The notes beneath the pieces are model-generated. The model was given only the letters and a program-made list of their open reading frames with translations. It searched no databases and was not told where the DNA came from. A stretch of 64,000 nt of DNA from Thermus caldilimi (lineage in GTDB: Bacteria > Deinococcota > Deinococci > Deinococcales > Thermaceae): NCBI RefSeq assembly GCF_004684245.1, contig NZ_CP038452.1, forward strand, positions 1,350,796-1,414,795, in the 5' to 3' direction. Each line of letters begins with the position of its first letter. Within the stretch, counting starts at the first letter, position 1. Of the stretch, positions 8,850-19,918 are shown one piece after another. The translations under genes and the position numbers were made by a program.

Positions 8850-9722
8850 ATGCGCGACCTGGACCGCGAGGAAACCTATCTCTCGGACCGCCGGGGCCTG
8901 GCCCTGGAGCTTCGCGATCTGGTGGGCTCGGGACCCGTGCCCACCCGGTCCTACCCCACACCCCACGCCGCCTTGGGCTATGGGGAGGGCCACTTCGCCG
9001 CCCGGCTGTCCGGCCTTCCCGACTGGACGGAGGAGGGAACCCTGTTCGTGCTGGAGGGAGGGTACGACCTGGGAGAGGCCGCTGCCCTTTCCCTTCTGGC
9101 GGAAACGGAGCGGGTGCAGGTGGTCAAGGTGGGCCTCCGCCCCGGGGTTGAGGTCTACCTGTCCCCTAGCCCCCTGAACCCTTACCGCTACCTGCGCTTC
9201 CTCCTTCTGGCCACGGGACAGGAGGAAGCCCTCTCAGAGGTGGATAGGGCTTTGCTGGAGGAACGAAAACGCCTCACCCCGGAAATCCCCCTCGAGGAGA
9301 ACCCCGCCAAGTTCCTGGCCTACACCCTGGTGGAGCGGATCCCCCTCCTCTACGCTCCCTTTTACCGTCCCTTGGAGGAAGCGGCGCAAAGCCTTTTCGC
9401 CCGCATCGGGAAAAGCCTGACCCTCACCCCACCCCATAGCGCCCTGGAGTTTTTCCTCACGGGCCTCGAAGCCCGCCACGAGCAGGGAGACCCCCTGGCC
9501 GCCGTCCTCCTAGGGGAGGGGGAGGCGGTGAGGCTCGCCAAGGAAATCCTGGAAACCCGGGTGGACGCCATCGCCGAGGTGCCCGCCCCCACGGGAAGCC
9601 GCCTGGCCCAGGCCCTGGCCCTCTGGTACCGGTTGGCCTGGACCGCCTACTACCTGGCCCTCCTCTACGGGGTAGATCCCTCCGACCTGGAGGTGCTGGA
9701 GCGCCTCCGGGAGGCCACCTGA
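8850..9722 (+). CDS. SIS-domain phosphoglucose/phosphomannose isomerase
   Basis: A 291-residue protein resembling bifunctional phosphoglucose/phosphomannose isomerases. The N-terminal part is a weak SIS (sugar isomerase) domain. The C-terminal half (roughly residues 145-290) fits the family's C-terminal isomerase domain, with LVERIPLLYAP and a conserved hydrophobic helix WYRLAWTAYYLALLYGVDP at the end. I chose ATG at 8850 (MRDLDREETYLSD) over an upstream in-frame ATG at 8811, because the latter would lie inside manA. A leaderless promoter is likely. By family knowledge it acts in the cytoplasm on glucose-6-P/fructose-6-P and mannose-6-P, as does its neighbour manA. Confidence 0.8.
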   Translation: MRDLDREETYLSDRRGLALELRDLVGSGPVPTRSYPTPHAALGYGEGHFAARLSGLPDWTEEGTLFVLEGGYDLGEAAALSLLAETERVQVVKVGLRPGVEVYLSPSPLNPYRYLRFLLLATGQEEALSEVDRALLEERKRLTPEIPLEENPAKFLAYTLVERIPLLYAPFYRPLEEAAQSLFARIGKSLTLTPPHSALEFFLTGLEARHEQGDPLAAVLLGEGEAVRLAKEILETRVDAIAEVPAPTGSRLAQALALWYRLAWTAYYLALLYGVDPSDLEVLERLREAT

Positions 9723-9735
9723 CCCTGGGAGTTTT

Positions 9736-10419
9736 GTGGAGACGCCCCCCTTTCCCAAACCGGGAAGCCTCGAGGCGGCCCTTGCCCTGCAAAAGGCCCT
9801 GGCCCAGCGGGTGGTCCTGGAGGGGAGCCTGGAGGGAGTGAAGCGCATTGCTGCCCTGGACGCTTCCCATAAAAGGGGGAAGCCCCTGGTAGCCGTGGCG
9901 GTGCTCTATCACCTGGAAAGGGGCCCCCTGGCCCTGGGGGTAGGGGTGGTGCCCGAGGAAGCCCTCTTCCCCTACATCCCCGGCTTCCTCTCCTTCCGCG
10001 AGGCTCCTGCCTATCTCCAGGCTCTACAGGCGCTTCCCGAGCCACCCGAGGCCCTTTTGGTGGATGGCCAGGGCATCGCCCATCCCCGAGGCCTGGGCAT
10101 CGCCAGCCACCTGGGGGTACACCTGGACCTCCCTAGCATCGGGGTGGCCAAGGGTTTGCTCTACGGCCACCTCGAGGCTCCCTTGCCCCTGGAAGCGGGA
10201 GGTGCGGTAAGGCTTCTCTCCCCGGAAGGCCGCCCCCTGGGCTACGCCTACCGCAGCCGAAAGGGGGTCAAGCCCCTTTTCATCTCCCCAGGGCACAGGG
10301 TGGGCCTGGAGGAAGCCTTGGCCTTCGTGAAGCACCTTCCCACCCGCTTCCGCCTACCGGAACCCTTGCGCCTGGCCCACCTCGAGGCGGGCAAGGCCCT
10401 CCGCAGGCTGGACCCGTAA
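9736..10419 (+). CDS. nfi: endonuclease V
   Basis: A 227-residue deoxyinosine 3'-endonuclease that starts alternative excision repair of deaminated adenine. Motifs include AALDASHKRG (first catalytic Asp), YIPGFLSFREAPAYL (the wedge region typical of EndoV), and LLVDGQGIAHPRGLGIASHL with SIGVAKGLL. Start is GTG at 9736, 13 bases after the isomerase stop, so it is probably cotranscribed with it. Deamination repair suits a thermophile, since the reaction speeds up with temperature. Confidence 0.93.
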   Translation: METPPFPKPGSLEAALALQKALAQRVVLEGSLEGVKRIAALDASHKRGKPLVAVAVLYHLERGPLALGVGVVPEEALFPYIPGFLSFREAPAYLQALQALPEPPEALLVDGQGIAHPRGLGIASHLGVHLDLPSIGVAKGLLYGHLEAPLPLEAGGAVRLLSPEGRPLGYAYRSRKGVKPLFISPGHRVGLEEALAFVKHLPTRFRLPEPLRLAHLEAGKALRRLDP

Positions 10420-10429
10420 ACTGGAACCC

Positions 10430-11065
10430 GTGGAGGCACACCGGCCGAATCCCGTCTACCGGGCCGCCTGGTACCTGGCCCGGTTTCTCCTGCACCTCCT
10501 TTTCGGCTACCGGGTGGAGGGAGCGGAAAACGTTCCGCAAGAGGGCCCCGTCATCCTGGTCAGCAACCACCTCTCCATCCTGGACCCCATCGCCATCGGA
10601 GCTGGGGTGCGCCGTCCCGTGAGTTTCCTGGCCCGGGCCGACGTCTTCCGCCTACCCTTCCTCTCCTGGCTTTTGCCCCGGCTCTACGCCATCCCCGTGG
10701 AGCGGGGGCAAAGCGACCTTTCCGCCATCAAGGGCGCCATCCGGGCCCTGGAACGGGGCATGGCCTTCGGCATCTTCCCGGAAGGCACCCGAAGCCGCAC
10801 AGGCAGGCTCCAGCCCTTCAAAACCGGAGTGGCGGCCATCGCCCTGCGCACCGGAAGCCCGGTGGTACCCGTGGCCGTGGTGGGCACGGAAGAGGCTTGG
10901 CCCGTGGGCCGAAAGCTCTTCCGCCTGCGCAGGCCCATCCGGGTGATCTACGGCAAACCTATACCAGTTCCGAGGCTCTCCCGCTTTACCCACCAGGAGC
11001 TGGAAAGCCTGACCCAGGAGATAGAGGCCCGGGTACGGGAACTCCTGCCACCCCAGTACCGCTAG
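10430..11065 (+). CDS. plsC: 1-acyl-sn-glycerol-3-phosphate acyltransferase
   Basis: A 211-residue acyltransferase of the PlsC family. It adds the second acyl chain to lysophosphatidate at the inner membrane face. The catalytic HX4D motif is NHLSILD (residues 46-52), and the phosphate-binding motif is FPEGTRSRTG. A hydrophobic helix precedes HX4D. The start is GTG at 10430, ten bases after the nfi stop, so it is likely in the same transcript. Confidence 0.92.
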   Translation: MEAHRPNPVYRAAWYLARFLLHLLFGYRVEGAENVPQEGPVILVSNHLSILDPIAIGAGVRRPVSFLARADVFRLPFLSWLLPRLYAIPVERGQSDLSAIKGAIRALERGMAFGIFPEGTRSRTGRLQPFKTGVAAIALRTGSPVVPVAVVGTEEAWPVGRKLFRLRRPIRVIYGKPIPVPRLSRFTHQELESLTQEIEARVRELLPPQYR

Positions 11066-11123
11066 AGCCAATACTTCCGTTATCACACATTGCTATACAC
11101 AGGTATACAAATAGGTCGGAGTA

Positions 11124-11153
11124 TTGCGTGGTTGCATTCAGGCGTGCTATAGT
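11124..11153 (+). promoter_or_regulatory. promoter of the HU gene
   Basis: TTGCGT (11124-11129) and TATAGT (11148-11153), 18 bases apart, lie in a visibly AT-richer stretch. A strong ribosome-binding site AAGGAGGTGA follows at 11175-11184, before the ATG at 11188. This suits a highly expressed gene. Confidence 0.65.
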
Positions 11154-11187
11154 CCTTGCGGAAGGGAAAAGAGGAAGGAGGTGAAGA

Positions 11188-11480
11188 ATGGCAACAAAGA
11201 AAACGGTCACCAAAGCGGATCTGGTGGATCAGGTGGCTGCCACCACGGGCCTCAAGAAGAAGGACGTGAAGGCAGCGGTGGATGCGTTCCTCTCCAAGGT
11301 GGAAGAGGCCCTCTCTGGGGGAACAAGGTCCAGCTCACCGGCTTCGGCACCTTTGAGGTGCGCAAGCGCAAGGCCCGCACCGGCGTGAAGCCCGGCACCA
11401 AGGAGAAGATCAAGATCCCCGCCACCCAGTATCCTGCCTTCAAGCCGGGCAAGGCCCTCAAGGAAAAGGTCAAGAAGTAA
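11188..11480 (+). pseudogene. hup: DNA-binding protein HU, with one-base frameshift
   Basis: Codes for a nucleoid protein of the HU/IHF family, about 97 residues if the frame is restored. Residues 1-45 ([19 protein letters not shown]...) are in one frame. After the G run at 11317-11321 the second half ([20 protein letters not shown]..., [20 protein letters not shown]) is in another. One extra G, six instead of five, would give an intact protein with the HU signature [13 protein letters not shown] and the DNA-contacting arm. HU is expected to be essential or nearly so, and promoter, ribosome-binding site and terminator look excellent. A sequencing error in the G run is therefore the simplest explanation. 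Confidence 0.9.
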
Positions 11481-11493
11481 GGTATTCCCTTCC

Positions 11494-11524
11494 CCCGGGG
11501 GGCTAAAGCTCCCCGGGTTTATTC
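11494..11524 (+). terminator. terminator of the HU gene
   Basis: CCCGGGGGG (11494-11502) pairs with CTCCCCGGG (11509-11517), including one G-T pair, around the loop CTAAAG. TTTATT follows directly. It lies 14 bases after the HU stop. Confidence 0.8.
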
Positions 11525-11593
11525 CGCCTCCTACCCCTATGCCGTGCCCGTAGGTGTCCCAGAACACCACGCGGGCAAGGATTTTCCGGGGCC

Positions 11594-11617
11594 CTCACCT
11601 TGGCTTTCGCCAAGGCG
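11594..11617 (-). terminator. terminator of ftsH
   Basis: CCTTGGC (11598-11604) and GCCAAGG (11609-11615) form a 7-bp stem with a 4-base loop, shortly after the ftsH stop codon on the minus strand. It resembles the CCTGGC-loop-GCCAGG terminator at 380-407, so the two may be a recurrent terminator type in this genome. Confidence 0.6.
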
Positions 11618-11625
11618 GGATGGTA

Positions 11626-13509
11626 TCAAGCTCCGCCCAGGGCTCCTCCGGGTTTGACCTTGGGCACCACCCGGGGGGTTTCCTTTTCCGGGCGCTCCTG
11701 AGGGGTGCTTTCCTCCTCCTCCAGGGGCAGGCCCTCCACCACCTTTTGGAACTCCTCGGCGGTGAGGGTTTCCCGCTCCAGGAGGGTCTCCGCCACCCGC
11801 TCTAGGATCTCCCGCTTCTCCTGAAGGAGATTCTTCACCCGCTGGTACTGCTCCTCGATGAGGCGGCGTACCGCCTCGTCGATGCGCTTAGCGGTTTCCT
11901 CGGAGTACTGGCGCACGTCGTACCCGCCCAGGTAGGTGTCCTCTCGCACGGCGTAGGCCACGGGGCCAAACTCGGGGTGCATGCCCCACTCGGTGATCAT
12001 GCGCCGGGCCAGCTCCGTGGCCTGGCGGAAGTCGTTTTCTGCCCCCGTGGTCACGTCCTCAAAGATGAGCTCCTCTGCCACCCGCCCGGCCAGGGCCACG
12101 GCGATCTGGTCCAGGAGGCGGTTTCGGCTCCAGTGGAGCATATCCTCCCGCCTGGGCATCATGAAGCCCAAAGCCCGTCCCCGGGGCACGATGGTCACCT
12201 TGTGCACCCCGTCGGCGTGCTCCAGGAAGTGGGCGGCCAGGGCATGCCCCGCCTCATGGTAGGCGGTGATCTTGCGGTCGCGGGGAGTGAGGACCAGGCT
12301 CTTCTTGGCCGGCCCCATCATCACCCGGTCGGCGGCCTCCTCCAGGTCCTTCATGGTGATCTTCTTCCGGCCTTCCCGGGCCGCCAGGAGGGCCGCCTCG
12401 TTCAAGAGGTTCTCCAGGTCCGCACCCACGAAGCCCGGGGTACGCTTGGCCAGAAGGGCCAGGTCCACATCCTCCGCCAGGGGCTTACCCCGGGCGTGGA
12501 TGCGGAGGATCTGCTCCCTACCCCTCACGTCAGGGGCATCGATGGCCACCTGGCGGTCAAAGCGCCCCGGGCGCAGGAGGGCCGGGTCCAGGACATCGGG
12601 CCGGTTGGTGGCGGCCATGACGATGATGGTAGAGTCCTTTTCAAACCCGTCCATCTCCACCAGGAGCTGGTTCAGGGTCTGCTCCCGTTCGTCGTTGCCG
12701 CCCCCAACACCTGCCCCGCGCTTGCGGCCCACGGCGTCGATCTCGTCGATGAAGACGATGCAGGGGGCGTGGCGCTTGGCGGTTTCAAAGAGGTCCCTGA
12801 CCCTGGCCGCCCCCACCCCCACGAACATCTCCACGAAGTCGGAACCGCTTGCGGTGATGAAGGGCACCTTGGCCTCCCCGGCCACCGCCCGGGCGATGTG
12901 GGTCTTCCCCACCCCAGGGGGGCCCACCAGAAGGACCCCCTTGGGAATCCTGGCCCCCATCTCGTGGAAGCGGGCGGGGTTTTTGAGGAACTCCACGATC
13001 TCCTTGAGCTCCTCCTTGGCCTCTTCCGCCCCGGCCACGTCCTTGAAGGTGACCTTGGGGGCTTCGGTAAGCACCTTGGCCCGGCTCTTGGTAAAGCTGA
13101 AGGCGGAGTCCGAGGGCCCAGTGCGCCCATTGCGGGAGAAGTAGAAGAGGGCGCCCACCAAAAGGCCCACCAGGAGAAGGGGCCACAGGAAGCCCAAAGG
13201 GCTTTGGCCCTGGGGGGGCTCCACCCGCACGTTGACCCCCTTGCGCATCCAGGCCTCGAGGGTCTGGTTGTCCGGGGGGCTGGCGGCGTAGGTGGTGAAG
13301 GTGGAGCCATCGGTGAGGGTGCCCTGGATGCGGGTATCCCCGGCCCGCACCACCACCTCCTTCACCCGCCCCGCCTGCAGGTCCTCCAGGAAGGTGGTGT
13401 AGTTCACTCCACCCCCAGGGTTCCCCGCCGTGCCCGCCAGGCTGAAGGCCCAGGCCAAAAGGAGCAGGCCCAACACGAAGACCAAAAAGTTCAAGGGAAG
13501 CCGGGACAT
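11626..13509 (-). CDS. ftsH: ATP-dependent zinc metalloprotease FtsH
   Basis: A 627-residue membrane AAA+ protease that removes damaged or short-lived membrane and cytosolic proteins. Two membrane helices flank a periplasmic region of about 80 residues (residues 5-25 and near 115-132). The AAA domain has Walker A GPPGVGKT (Lys202) and Walker [10 protein letters not shown], with the pore motif FVEMFVG. The protease domain has the zinc site HEAGH (His418-His422). I chose the ATG at 13509 ([11 protein letters not shown]), because an earlier in-frame start adds 18 residues that are not membrane-like. It is divergent from dnaK, so the two may share regulation. Confidence 0.96.
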   Translation of the reverse strand: MSRLPLNFLVFVLGLLLLAWAFSLAGTAGNPGGGVNYTTFLEDLQAGRVKEVVVRAGDTRIQGTLTDGSTFTTYAASPPDNQTLEAWMRKGVNVRVEPPQGQSPLGFLWPLLLVGLLVGALFYFSRNGRTGPSDSAFSFTKSRAKVLTEAPKVTFKDVAGAEEAKEELKEIVEFLKNPARFHEMGARIPKGVLLVGPPGVGKTHIARAVAGEAKVPFITASGSDFVEMFVGVGAARVRDLFETAKRHAPCIVFIDEIDAVGRKRGAGVGGGNDEREQTLNQLLVEMDGFEKDSTIIVMAATNRPDVLDPALLRPGRFDRQVAIDAPDVRGREQILRIHARGKPLAEDVDLALLAKRTPGFVGADLENLLNEAALLAAREGRKKITMKDLEEAADRVMMGPAKKSLVLTPRDRKITAYHEAGHALAAHFLEHADGVHKVTIVPRGRALGFMMPRREDMLHWSRNRLLDQIAVALAGRVAEELIFEDVTTGAENDFRQATELARRMITEWGMHPEFGPVAYAVREDTYLGGYDVRQYSEETAKRIDEAVRRLIEEQYQRVKNLLQEKREILERVAETLLERETLTAEEFQKVVEGLPLEEEESTPQERPEKETPRVVPKVKPGGALGGA

Positions 13510-13585
13510 GTCTTCTTTTAGGGTACACGCCCCCGGGGAAATCCGGGTAGCCCAAAGCACCATGATATAAGCATGCTCAAGTCTC

Positions 13586-13615
13586 TTGACTTATCCATGT
13601 GGCATGGTCTATGCT
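13586..13615 (+). promoter_or_regulatory. promoter of dnaK
   Basis: TTGACT (13586-13591) and TATGCT (13610-13615) are 18 bases apart. The -10 box is part of TATGCTTGA, also seen at the clpB promoter. TCAAG-TCT-CTTGA forms a short inverted repeat over the -35 region and could bind a heat-shock repressor. Confidence 0.65.
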
Positions 13616-13634
13616 TGAAACGAGAGGTGTAGCT

Positions 13635-15494
13635 ATGGCTAAGGCAGTGGGCATTGACTTGGGCACCACCAACAGCGTGATCGCCGTCATGGAGGGCGGC
13701 AAGCCCGTGGTTCTGGAAAACGCCGAGGGGGAACGCACCACCCCCAGCGTGGTGGCCTTCCGGGATGGCGAAACCCTGGTGGGCCGCATGGCCAAGCGCC
13801 AGGCGGTCCTGAACCCCGAGGGCACCGTCTTTGAGATCAAGCGGTTTATCGGCCGCCGCTGGGAGGAGGTCCAGGAGGAGGCCAAGCGGGTCCCCTACAA
13901 GGTGGTCCCCGGGCCCGATGGCGGGGTGCGGGTGGAGATCAAGGGCAAGCTCTACACCCCCGAGGAGATCAGCGCCATGGTCCTCCGCAAGCTGGTGGAG
14001 GACGCCTCCAAGAAGCTCGGGGAAAGGATCACCAAGGCGGTGATCACCGTGCCCGCCTACTTCAACAACGCCCAGCGGGAGGCCACGGCCAACGCCGGGC
14101 GGATTGCGGGCCTCGAGGTCCTGCGCATCATCAACGAGCCCACCGCGGCCGCCTTGGCCTACGGCCTGGACAAGAAGGGGAACGAGACCGTCTTGGTCTT
14201 CGACCTGGGGGGCGGCACCTTTGACGTGACGGTGCTGGAGATCGGCGAAGGGGTCTTTGAGGTGAAGTCCACCTCCGGGGACACCCACCTGGGCGGCAGC
14301 GACATGGACCACGCCATCGTGAACTGGCTGGCCGAGGAGTTCAAGCGGGAGTACGGGGTGGACCTCAAGGCGGACCGCCAGGCCCTCCAGCGCCTCATCG
14401 AGGCGGCGGAAAAGGCCAAGATCGAGCTTTCCAGCACCTTGGAAACCACCATCAGCCTCCCCTTCATCGCCCTGGACCCCGCCAGCAAAACCCCCTTGCA
14501 CCTGGAGAAGCGGCTCACCCGGGCCAAGTTTGAAGAGCTGATCGAGCCCCTTCTGAAGCGCCTCCGCGCGCCTGTGGAGCAGGCCCTGAAGGACGCGGGG
14601 CTCTCCCCGAGCCAGATCGACGAGGTCATCCTGGTGGGCGGGGCCACCCGGGTTCCCGCGGTACAGCGGGTGGTGAAGGAGCTTTTGGGCAAGGAGCCTA
14701 ACCGCTCCGTGAACCCCGACGAGGTGGTGGCCATGGGAGCCGCCATCCAGGCCGGGGTGCTGATGGGCGAGGTGCGGGACGTGGTCCTCTTGGACGTCAC
14801 CCCCCTCTCCCTGGGGGTGGAGACCAAAGGTGGGGTGATGACCGTGCTCATCCCCAGGAACACCACCATCCCCACCCGCAAGTGCGAGATCTTCACCACC
14901 GCCGAGCACAACCAGACCGCGGTGGAGATCCACGTCCTCCAGGGGGAACGCCCCATGGCCCAGGACAACAAGAGCCTGGGCCGCTTCCGCCTCGAGGGCA
15001 TCCCCCCTATGCCCGCTGGAGTCCCCCAGATCGAGGTCTGCTTCGACATCGACGCCAACGGCATCCTCCACGTGACCGCCAAGGAGAAGTCCACCGGCAA
15101 GGAGGCCTCCATCACCATCCAGAACACCACCACCCTCTCCGAGGAAGAAATCCAGCGCATGATCCAGGAAGCCCAGCGCCACGCGGAGGAGGACCGCCGC
15201 CGCAAGGAGCACGCCGAGCTCAAGAACACCTTGGACTCGGCCCGCGTGCAGGCGGAAAGGGTGCTTCAGGAGAAGCAAGGCAGCCCCGAGGCGCGCTCCC
15301 ATCTGGAGGCGGCCATCGCCAAGGCCAAGGAGCTTTCGGAGAAGGATGCCTCCGACCCCGAGCTGAAGGCCGCCACGGAGGAGCTTCTTAAGGCAGTGGA
15401 GGCCTACGAGAAGGCCGCCACCGCCGGGACCACTGGGGCATCCAGCCGTGGCCCTGACGACGTGATCGACGCCGACTACAAGCCCGCCGACTAA
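13635..15494 (+). CDS. dnaK: molecular chaperone DnaK (Hsp70)
   Basis: A 619-residue Hsp70. The ATPase domain begins at once with [17 protein letters not shown]; the second phosphate loop [13 protein letters not shown] lies near residue 190, and the adenosine motif [13 protein letters not shown] near 330. The substrate-binding domain starts near residue 375 ([13 protein letters not shown]). The C-terminus is an alpha lid, with an acidic end [13 protein letters not shown] chose ATG at 13635 ([10 protein letters not shown]) over an in-frame ATG 12 codons upstream that sits inside the promoter region. It works with GrpE, DnaJ and DafA, encoded just downstream. Confidence 0.97.
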   Translation: MAKAVGIDLGTTNSVIAVMEGGKPVVLENAEGERTTPSVVAFRDGETLVGRMAKRQAVLNPEGTVFEIKRFIGRRWEEVQEEAKRVPYKVVPGPDGGVRVEIKGKLYTPEEISAMVLRKLVEDASKKLGERITKAVITVPAYFNNAQREATANAGRIAGLEVLRIINEPTAAALAYGLDKKGNETVLVFDLGGGTFDVTVLEIGEGVFEVKSTSGDTHLGGSDMDHAIVNWLAEEFKREYGVDLKADRQALQRLIEAAEKAKIELSSTLETTISLPFIALDPASKTPLHLEKRLTRAKFEELIEPLLKRLRAPVEQALKDAGLSPSQIDEVILVGGATRVPAVQRVVKELLGKEPNRSVNPDEVVAMGAAIQAGVLMGEVRDVVLLDVTPLSLGVETKGGVMTVLIPRNTTIPTRKCEIFTTAEHNQTAVEIHVLQGERPMAQDNKSLGRFRLEGIPPMPAGVPQIEVCFDIDANGILHVTAKEKSTGKEASITIQNTTTLSEEEIQRMIQEAQRHAEEDRRRKEHAELKNTLDSARVQAERVLQEKQGSPEARSHLEAAIAKAKELSEKDASDPELKAATEELLKAVEAYEKAATAGTTGASSRGPDDVIDADYKPAD

Positions 15495-15509
15495 AGCCCC
15501 CCTGCCCTG

Positions 15510-15529
15510 GCCCCTGCCGGGGCAGGGGC
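15510..15529 (+). terminator. intercistronic hairpin between dnaK and grpE
   Basis: GCCCCTGC (15510-15517) pairs perfectly with GCAGGGGC (15522-15529) around CGGG. No T run follows, only TTCCCC. It more likely weakens read-through, or protects the dnaK transcript end, than stops transcription; grpE has no separate promoter that I can see. Confidence 0.5.
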
Positions 15530-15555
15530 TTCCCCTTACCCCCTTTGGAGGAAGC

Positions 15556-16110
15556 ATGGAGAAGGAACGTGAGGAAACCCAACAGGAGCAGGCCGCCCAG
15601 GTGGAGCAAGACCTTAAGGCGGTGGGCGAGGAGGCCATGGCCCTGGAACAACGCCTCCTGTCCCTGGAGGAAGAGCTCCGAGCCCTGAAGGACCGGTATG
15701 TGCGCCTCCTTGCCGACTTTGACAACTACCGCAAGCGCATGGAGGAGGAACTTAAGCTTAGGGAGCGGGAAGGGATCCTCAGGGCGGTCAGGGCCCTTCT
15801 CCCCGTCCTGGACGACCTGGAGCGGGCCTTAGAGTTCGCCGAGGCCAATCCAGAGAGCATCCTCAGAGGGGTTAAAGCGGTGCGGGAGGGCTTCTTCCGC
15901 ATCCTGGCGGGGCTTGGGATCGAGGAGGTACCCGGGGAAGGGGAGGCCTTTGACCCCCGCTACCACGAGGCCATCGGCCTCCTCCCTGGAGAGCCCGGCA
16001 AGGTGGCCCGGGTTTTCCAGCGGGGCTTCCGCCTGGGCGAGGCCCTGGTGCGCCCGGCCCGGGTGGCGGTGGGAGAGGAGAAAAACCCTGAGGACGAGGG
16101 CATGGAGTAG
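15556..16110 (+). CDS. grpE: nucleotide exchange factor GrpE
   Basis: A 184-residue GrpE, which releases ADP from DnaK. The first 55 or so residues form a long charged coiled coil, followed by LADFDNYRKRMEEE, the conserved start of the four-helix part. The C-terminal beta domain contains EVPGEGEAFDPRYHEAIG, with the DnaK-contacting signature. The start ATG at 15556 has GGAGGAAGC before it. It lies second in the dnaK operon and ends 3 bases before dnaJ. Confidence 0.95.
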   Translation: MEKEREETQQEQAAQVEQDLKAVGEEAMALEQRLLSLEEELRALKDRYVRLLADFDNYRKRMEEELKLREREGILRAVRALLPVLDDLERALEFAEANPESILRGVKAVREGFFRILAGLGIEEVPGEGEAFDPRYHEAIGLLPGEPGKVARVFQRGFRLGEALVRPARVAVGEEKNPEDEGME

Positions 16111-16113
16111 GCC

Positions 16114-17176
<1,063 letters not shown>

Positions 17177-17288
17177 TCCGGGACATCCTTACTCTTCCCT
17201 TCCCCCTACAATAGGGCTAAAGCGCTTCCTCCCTCTCGATCCGCGCGTTCCCCCTTTCCCTACCTCCCAGAGCTCATTTACAACTATC

Positions 17289-17317
17289 TTGACATTAGCT
17301 TTATCAAGCGATATGCT
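17289..17317 (+). promoter_or_regulatory. promoter of clpB, with inverted repeat
   Basis: TTGACA (17289-17294) and TATGCT (17312-17317) have 17 bases between them. A perfect inverted repeat, TCAAGC (17304-17309) and GCTTGA (17315-17320), overlaps the -10 box. The 165-base gap after dafA and this strong promoter mean clpB can be transcribed separately. The repeat resembles half-sites of the HspR operator (CTTGAGT) but in the opposite orientation. Confidence 0.7.
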
Positions 17318-17340
17318 TGAGTTAGCTGGAGGCAAGGGGT

Positions 17341-19905
17341 ATGAACCTGGAACGCTGGACGCAAGCCGCCCGCGAAACCCTGGCCCAGGCGCAGGTCCTG
17401 GCCCGGCAGATGCGGCACCAAGCCATCGACCTGCCCCACCTTTGGGCGGTGCTCCTGCGGGATCCCTCCGGCCTGGCCTGGAGGCTTTTGGGAAAGGCTG
17501 GGGCCGATCCCAAAGCCCTGAAAGAGAGCCAAGAGAAGGAGCTGGCCCGCCTGCCCCGGGTGGAGGGGGCGGAGGGCGGGCAATACCTGACCCCCCGGCT
17601 CTCCGGAGCCTTTGGCCGGGCCGAGGCCCTCATGGAGGAGCTCAAAGACCGCTTCGTGGCCCTGGACACCCTGGTCCTGGCCCTGGCGGAGGCCACCCCC
17701 GGCCTCCCAGGGCTGGAAGCCTTGAAGAAGGCCCTGCAAGAACTAAGAGGAGGTAAGACCGTGCAGACGGAACACGCGGAAAGCACCTACAACGCCCTGG
17801 AGCAGTACGGCATCGACCTGACCCGGCTCGCCGCCGAGGGCAAGCTGGACCCGGTCATCGGCCGCGACGAGGAGATAAGGCGCACCATCCAGATCCTCCT
17901 CCGCCGCACCAAGAACAACCCCGTGCTCATCGGCGAGCCGGGGGTGGGCAAAACCGCCATCGTGGAGGGCCTGGCCCAACGCATCGTCAAGGGGGACGTG
18001 CCGGAGGGGTTGAAGGGCAAGCGCCTCATCTCCTTGCAGATGGGCTCCCTGCTGGCCGGAGCCAAGTACCGGGGGGAGTTTGAGGAGCGCCTGAAGGCGG
18101 TGATCGGGGAGGTGGTGGGAAGCCAAGGGGAGATCATCCTCTTCATCGACGAGCTCCACACCGTGGTGGGTGCGGGTAAAGCCGAAGGTGCGGTGGATGC
18201 GGGCAACATGCTGAAGCCCGCCCTGGCCCGGGGGGAGCTAAGGCTCATCGGGGCCACCACCCTGGACGAGTACCGGGAGATCGAGAAGGACCCTGCCTTG
18301 GAAAGGCGCTTCCAGCCCGTCTACGTGGACGAGCCCAGCGTGGAGGACACCATCTCCATCCTGCGGGGCATCAAGGAGAAGTACGAGGTGCACCACGGGG
18401 TGCGTATCTCCGACCCGGCCATCGTGGCGGCGGCAGTCCTCTCCCACCGCTACATCACGGAAAGGCGCCTCCCCGACAAGGCCATCGACCTCATCGATGA
18501 GGCGGCGGCCCGCCTGCGCATGGCCCTGGAAAGTGCCCCTGAGGAGATCGATACCCTGGAGCGCAAAAAGCTCCAGCTGGAGATTGAGCGTGAGGCCCTC
18601 AAGAAGGAGAAGGACCCGGACTCCCTGGAGCGCCTGAAGGCCATCGAAGGGGAGATCGCTACCCTCACCCAGGAGATCGAAAAGCTCAAAAGGGAGTGGG
18701 AGGCAGAGCGGGAGGTCCTGAAGCGGCTCCGCGAGGCCCAGCACCGCCTGGACGAGGTAAGGCGGCAGATCGAGCTGGCCGAACGCCAGTACGACCTGAA
18801 CCGGGCCGCGGAGCTCCGCTACGGGGAGCTTCCCCGCCTCGAGGCCGAGGTGGAGGCCCTCTCCGAAAGGCTCAAAAACGCCCGCTTCGTGCGCCTGGAG
18901 GTAACCGAGGAGGACATCGCCGAGATCGTCTCCCGCTGGACGGGGATCCCCGTCTCCAAGCTCCTGGAAGGGGAAAGGGAGAAGCTCTTACGGCTTGAGG
19001 ACGAGCTCCACAAGCGGGTGGTGGGGCAGGAGGAGGCCATCCGGGCCGTGGCCAACGCCATTCGCCGGGCCCGGGCGGGCCTCAAGGACCCGAACCGCCC
19101 CATCGGAAGCTTCCTCTTCCTGGGCCCCACGGGGGTAGGTAAGACCGAGCTGGCCAAGACCCTGGCCGCCACCCTCTTCGACACCGAGGAGGCCATGGTG
19201 CGCATCGACATGACGGAGTACATGGAGAAGCACGCCGTCTCCCGCCTCATCGGGGCCCCGCCCGGCTACGTGGGCTACGAGGAAGGTGGGCAGCTCACCG
19301 AGGCGGTGAGGCGGCGGCCCTACACGGTCATCCTCTTCGACGAGATCGAGAAGGCCCACCCCGACGTCTTCAACCTCCTCCTGCAGATCCTGGACGACGG
19401 CCGCCTCACCGACTCCCACGGGCGCACCGTGGACTTCCGCAACACGGTGATCATCCTCACCTCCAACCTGGGAAGCCCCCTGATCCTCGAGGGCATCCAG
19501 AAGGGCTGGCCCTACGAGCGCATCCGGGAGGAGGTCTTCACCGTGTTGCAACGGCACTTCCGCCCCGAGTTCCTGAACCGTCTGGACGAGATCGTGGTCT
19601 TTAGGCCCCTCACCCGGGAGCAGCTGCGGGAGATCGTGGAGATCCAGCTCCAAAGCCTCAGGGCCCGCTTGGCGGAAAAGCGTATCACCCTTACCCTCAC
19701 CGAGGCCGCCAAGGACTACCTGGCCGAGCGGGGCTATGACCCGGTCTTCGGGGCTAGGCCCCTGAAGCGGGTGATCTCCCGGGAGCTGGAAACTCCTCTG
19801 GCGGTGAAGATCCTGGCCGGGGAGGTCAAGGAGGGGGATGCCGTGGTGGTGGACGCTGGCCCCACGGGGCTGATCTTCCGCACCCCCGAGCGGGTAGAGG
19901 CCTGA
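17341..19905 (+). CDS. clpB: ATP-dependent disaggregase ClpB
   Basis: An 854-residue Hsp104-type AAA+ chaperone that rescues aggregated proteins with the DnaK system. It has an N-terminal Clp repeat domain (about 1-140), then NBD1 with Walker A GEPGVGKT (near 204) and Walker [12 protein letters not shown] charged coiled-coil middle domain (about 395-520) separates this from NBD2 with GPTGVGKT (near 600) and [11 protein letters not shown]. The C-terminal region [13 protein letters not shown] is the sensor-2 motif. The length matches the structurally characterised T. thermophilus ClpB. RBS GGAGG lies about 9 bases before the ATG. Confidence 0.97.
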   Translation: MNLERWTQAARETLAQAQVLARQMRHQAIDLPHLWAVLLRDPSGLAWRLLGKAGADPKALKESQEKELARLPRVEGAEGGQYLTPRLSGAFGRAEALMEELKDRFVALDTLVLALAEATPGLPGLEALKKALQELRGGKTVQTEHAESTYNALEQYGIDLTRLAAEGKLDPVIGRDEEIRRTIQILLRRTKNNPVLIGEPGVGKTAIVEGLAQRIVKGDVPEGLKGKRLISLQMGSLLAGAKYRGEFEERLKAVIGEVVGSQGEIILFIDELHTVVGAGKAEGAVDAGNMLKPALARGELRLIGATTLDEYREIEKDPALERRFQPVYVDEPSVEDTISILRGIKEKYEVHHGVRISDPAIVAAAVLSHRYITERRLPDKAIDLIDEAAARLRMALESAPEEIDTLERKKLQLEIEREALKKEKDPDSLERLKAIEGEIATLTQEIEKLKREWEAEREVLKRLREAQHRLDEVRRQIELAERQYDLNRAAELRYGELPRLEAEVEALSERLKNARFVRLEVTEEDIAEIVSRWTGIPVSKLLEGEREKLLRLEDELHKRVVGQEEAIRAVANAIRRARAGLKDPNRPIGSFLFLGPTGVGKTELAKTLAATLFDTEEAMVRIDMTEYMEKHAVSRLIGAPPGYVGYEEGGQLTEAVRRRPYTVILFDEIEKAHPDVFNLLLQILDDGRLTDSHGRTVDFRNTVIILTSNLGSPLILEGIQKGWPYERIREEVFTVLQRHFRPEFLNRLDEIVVFRPLTREQLREIVEIQLQSLRARLAEKRITLTLTEAAKDYLAERGYDPVFGARPLKRVISRELETPLAVKILAGEVKEGDAVVVDAGPTGLIFRTPERVEA

Positions 19906-19918
19906 GAAAGGAGGCGGC

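Noticed and set aside
13518-15725. 735-codon ORF antisense to dnaK
   Set aside because: Classic antisense shadow of dnaK; composition is Gly/Leu/His-biased and no motif is present.
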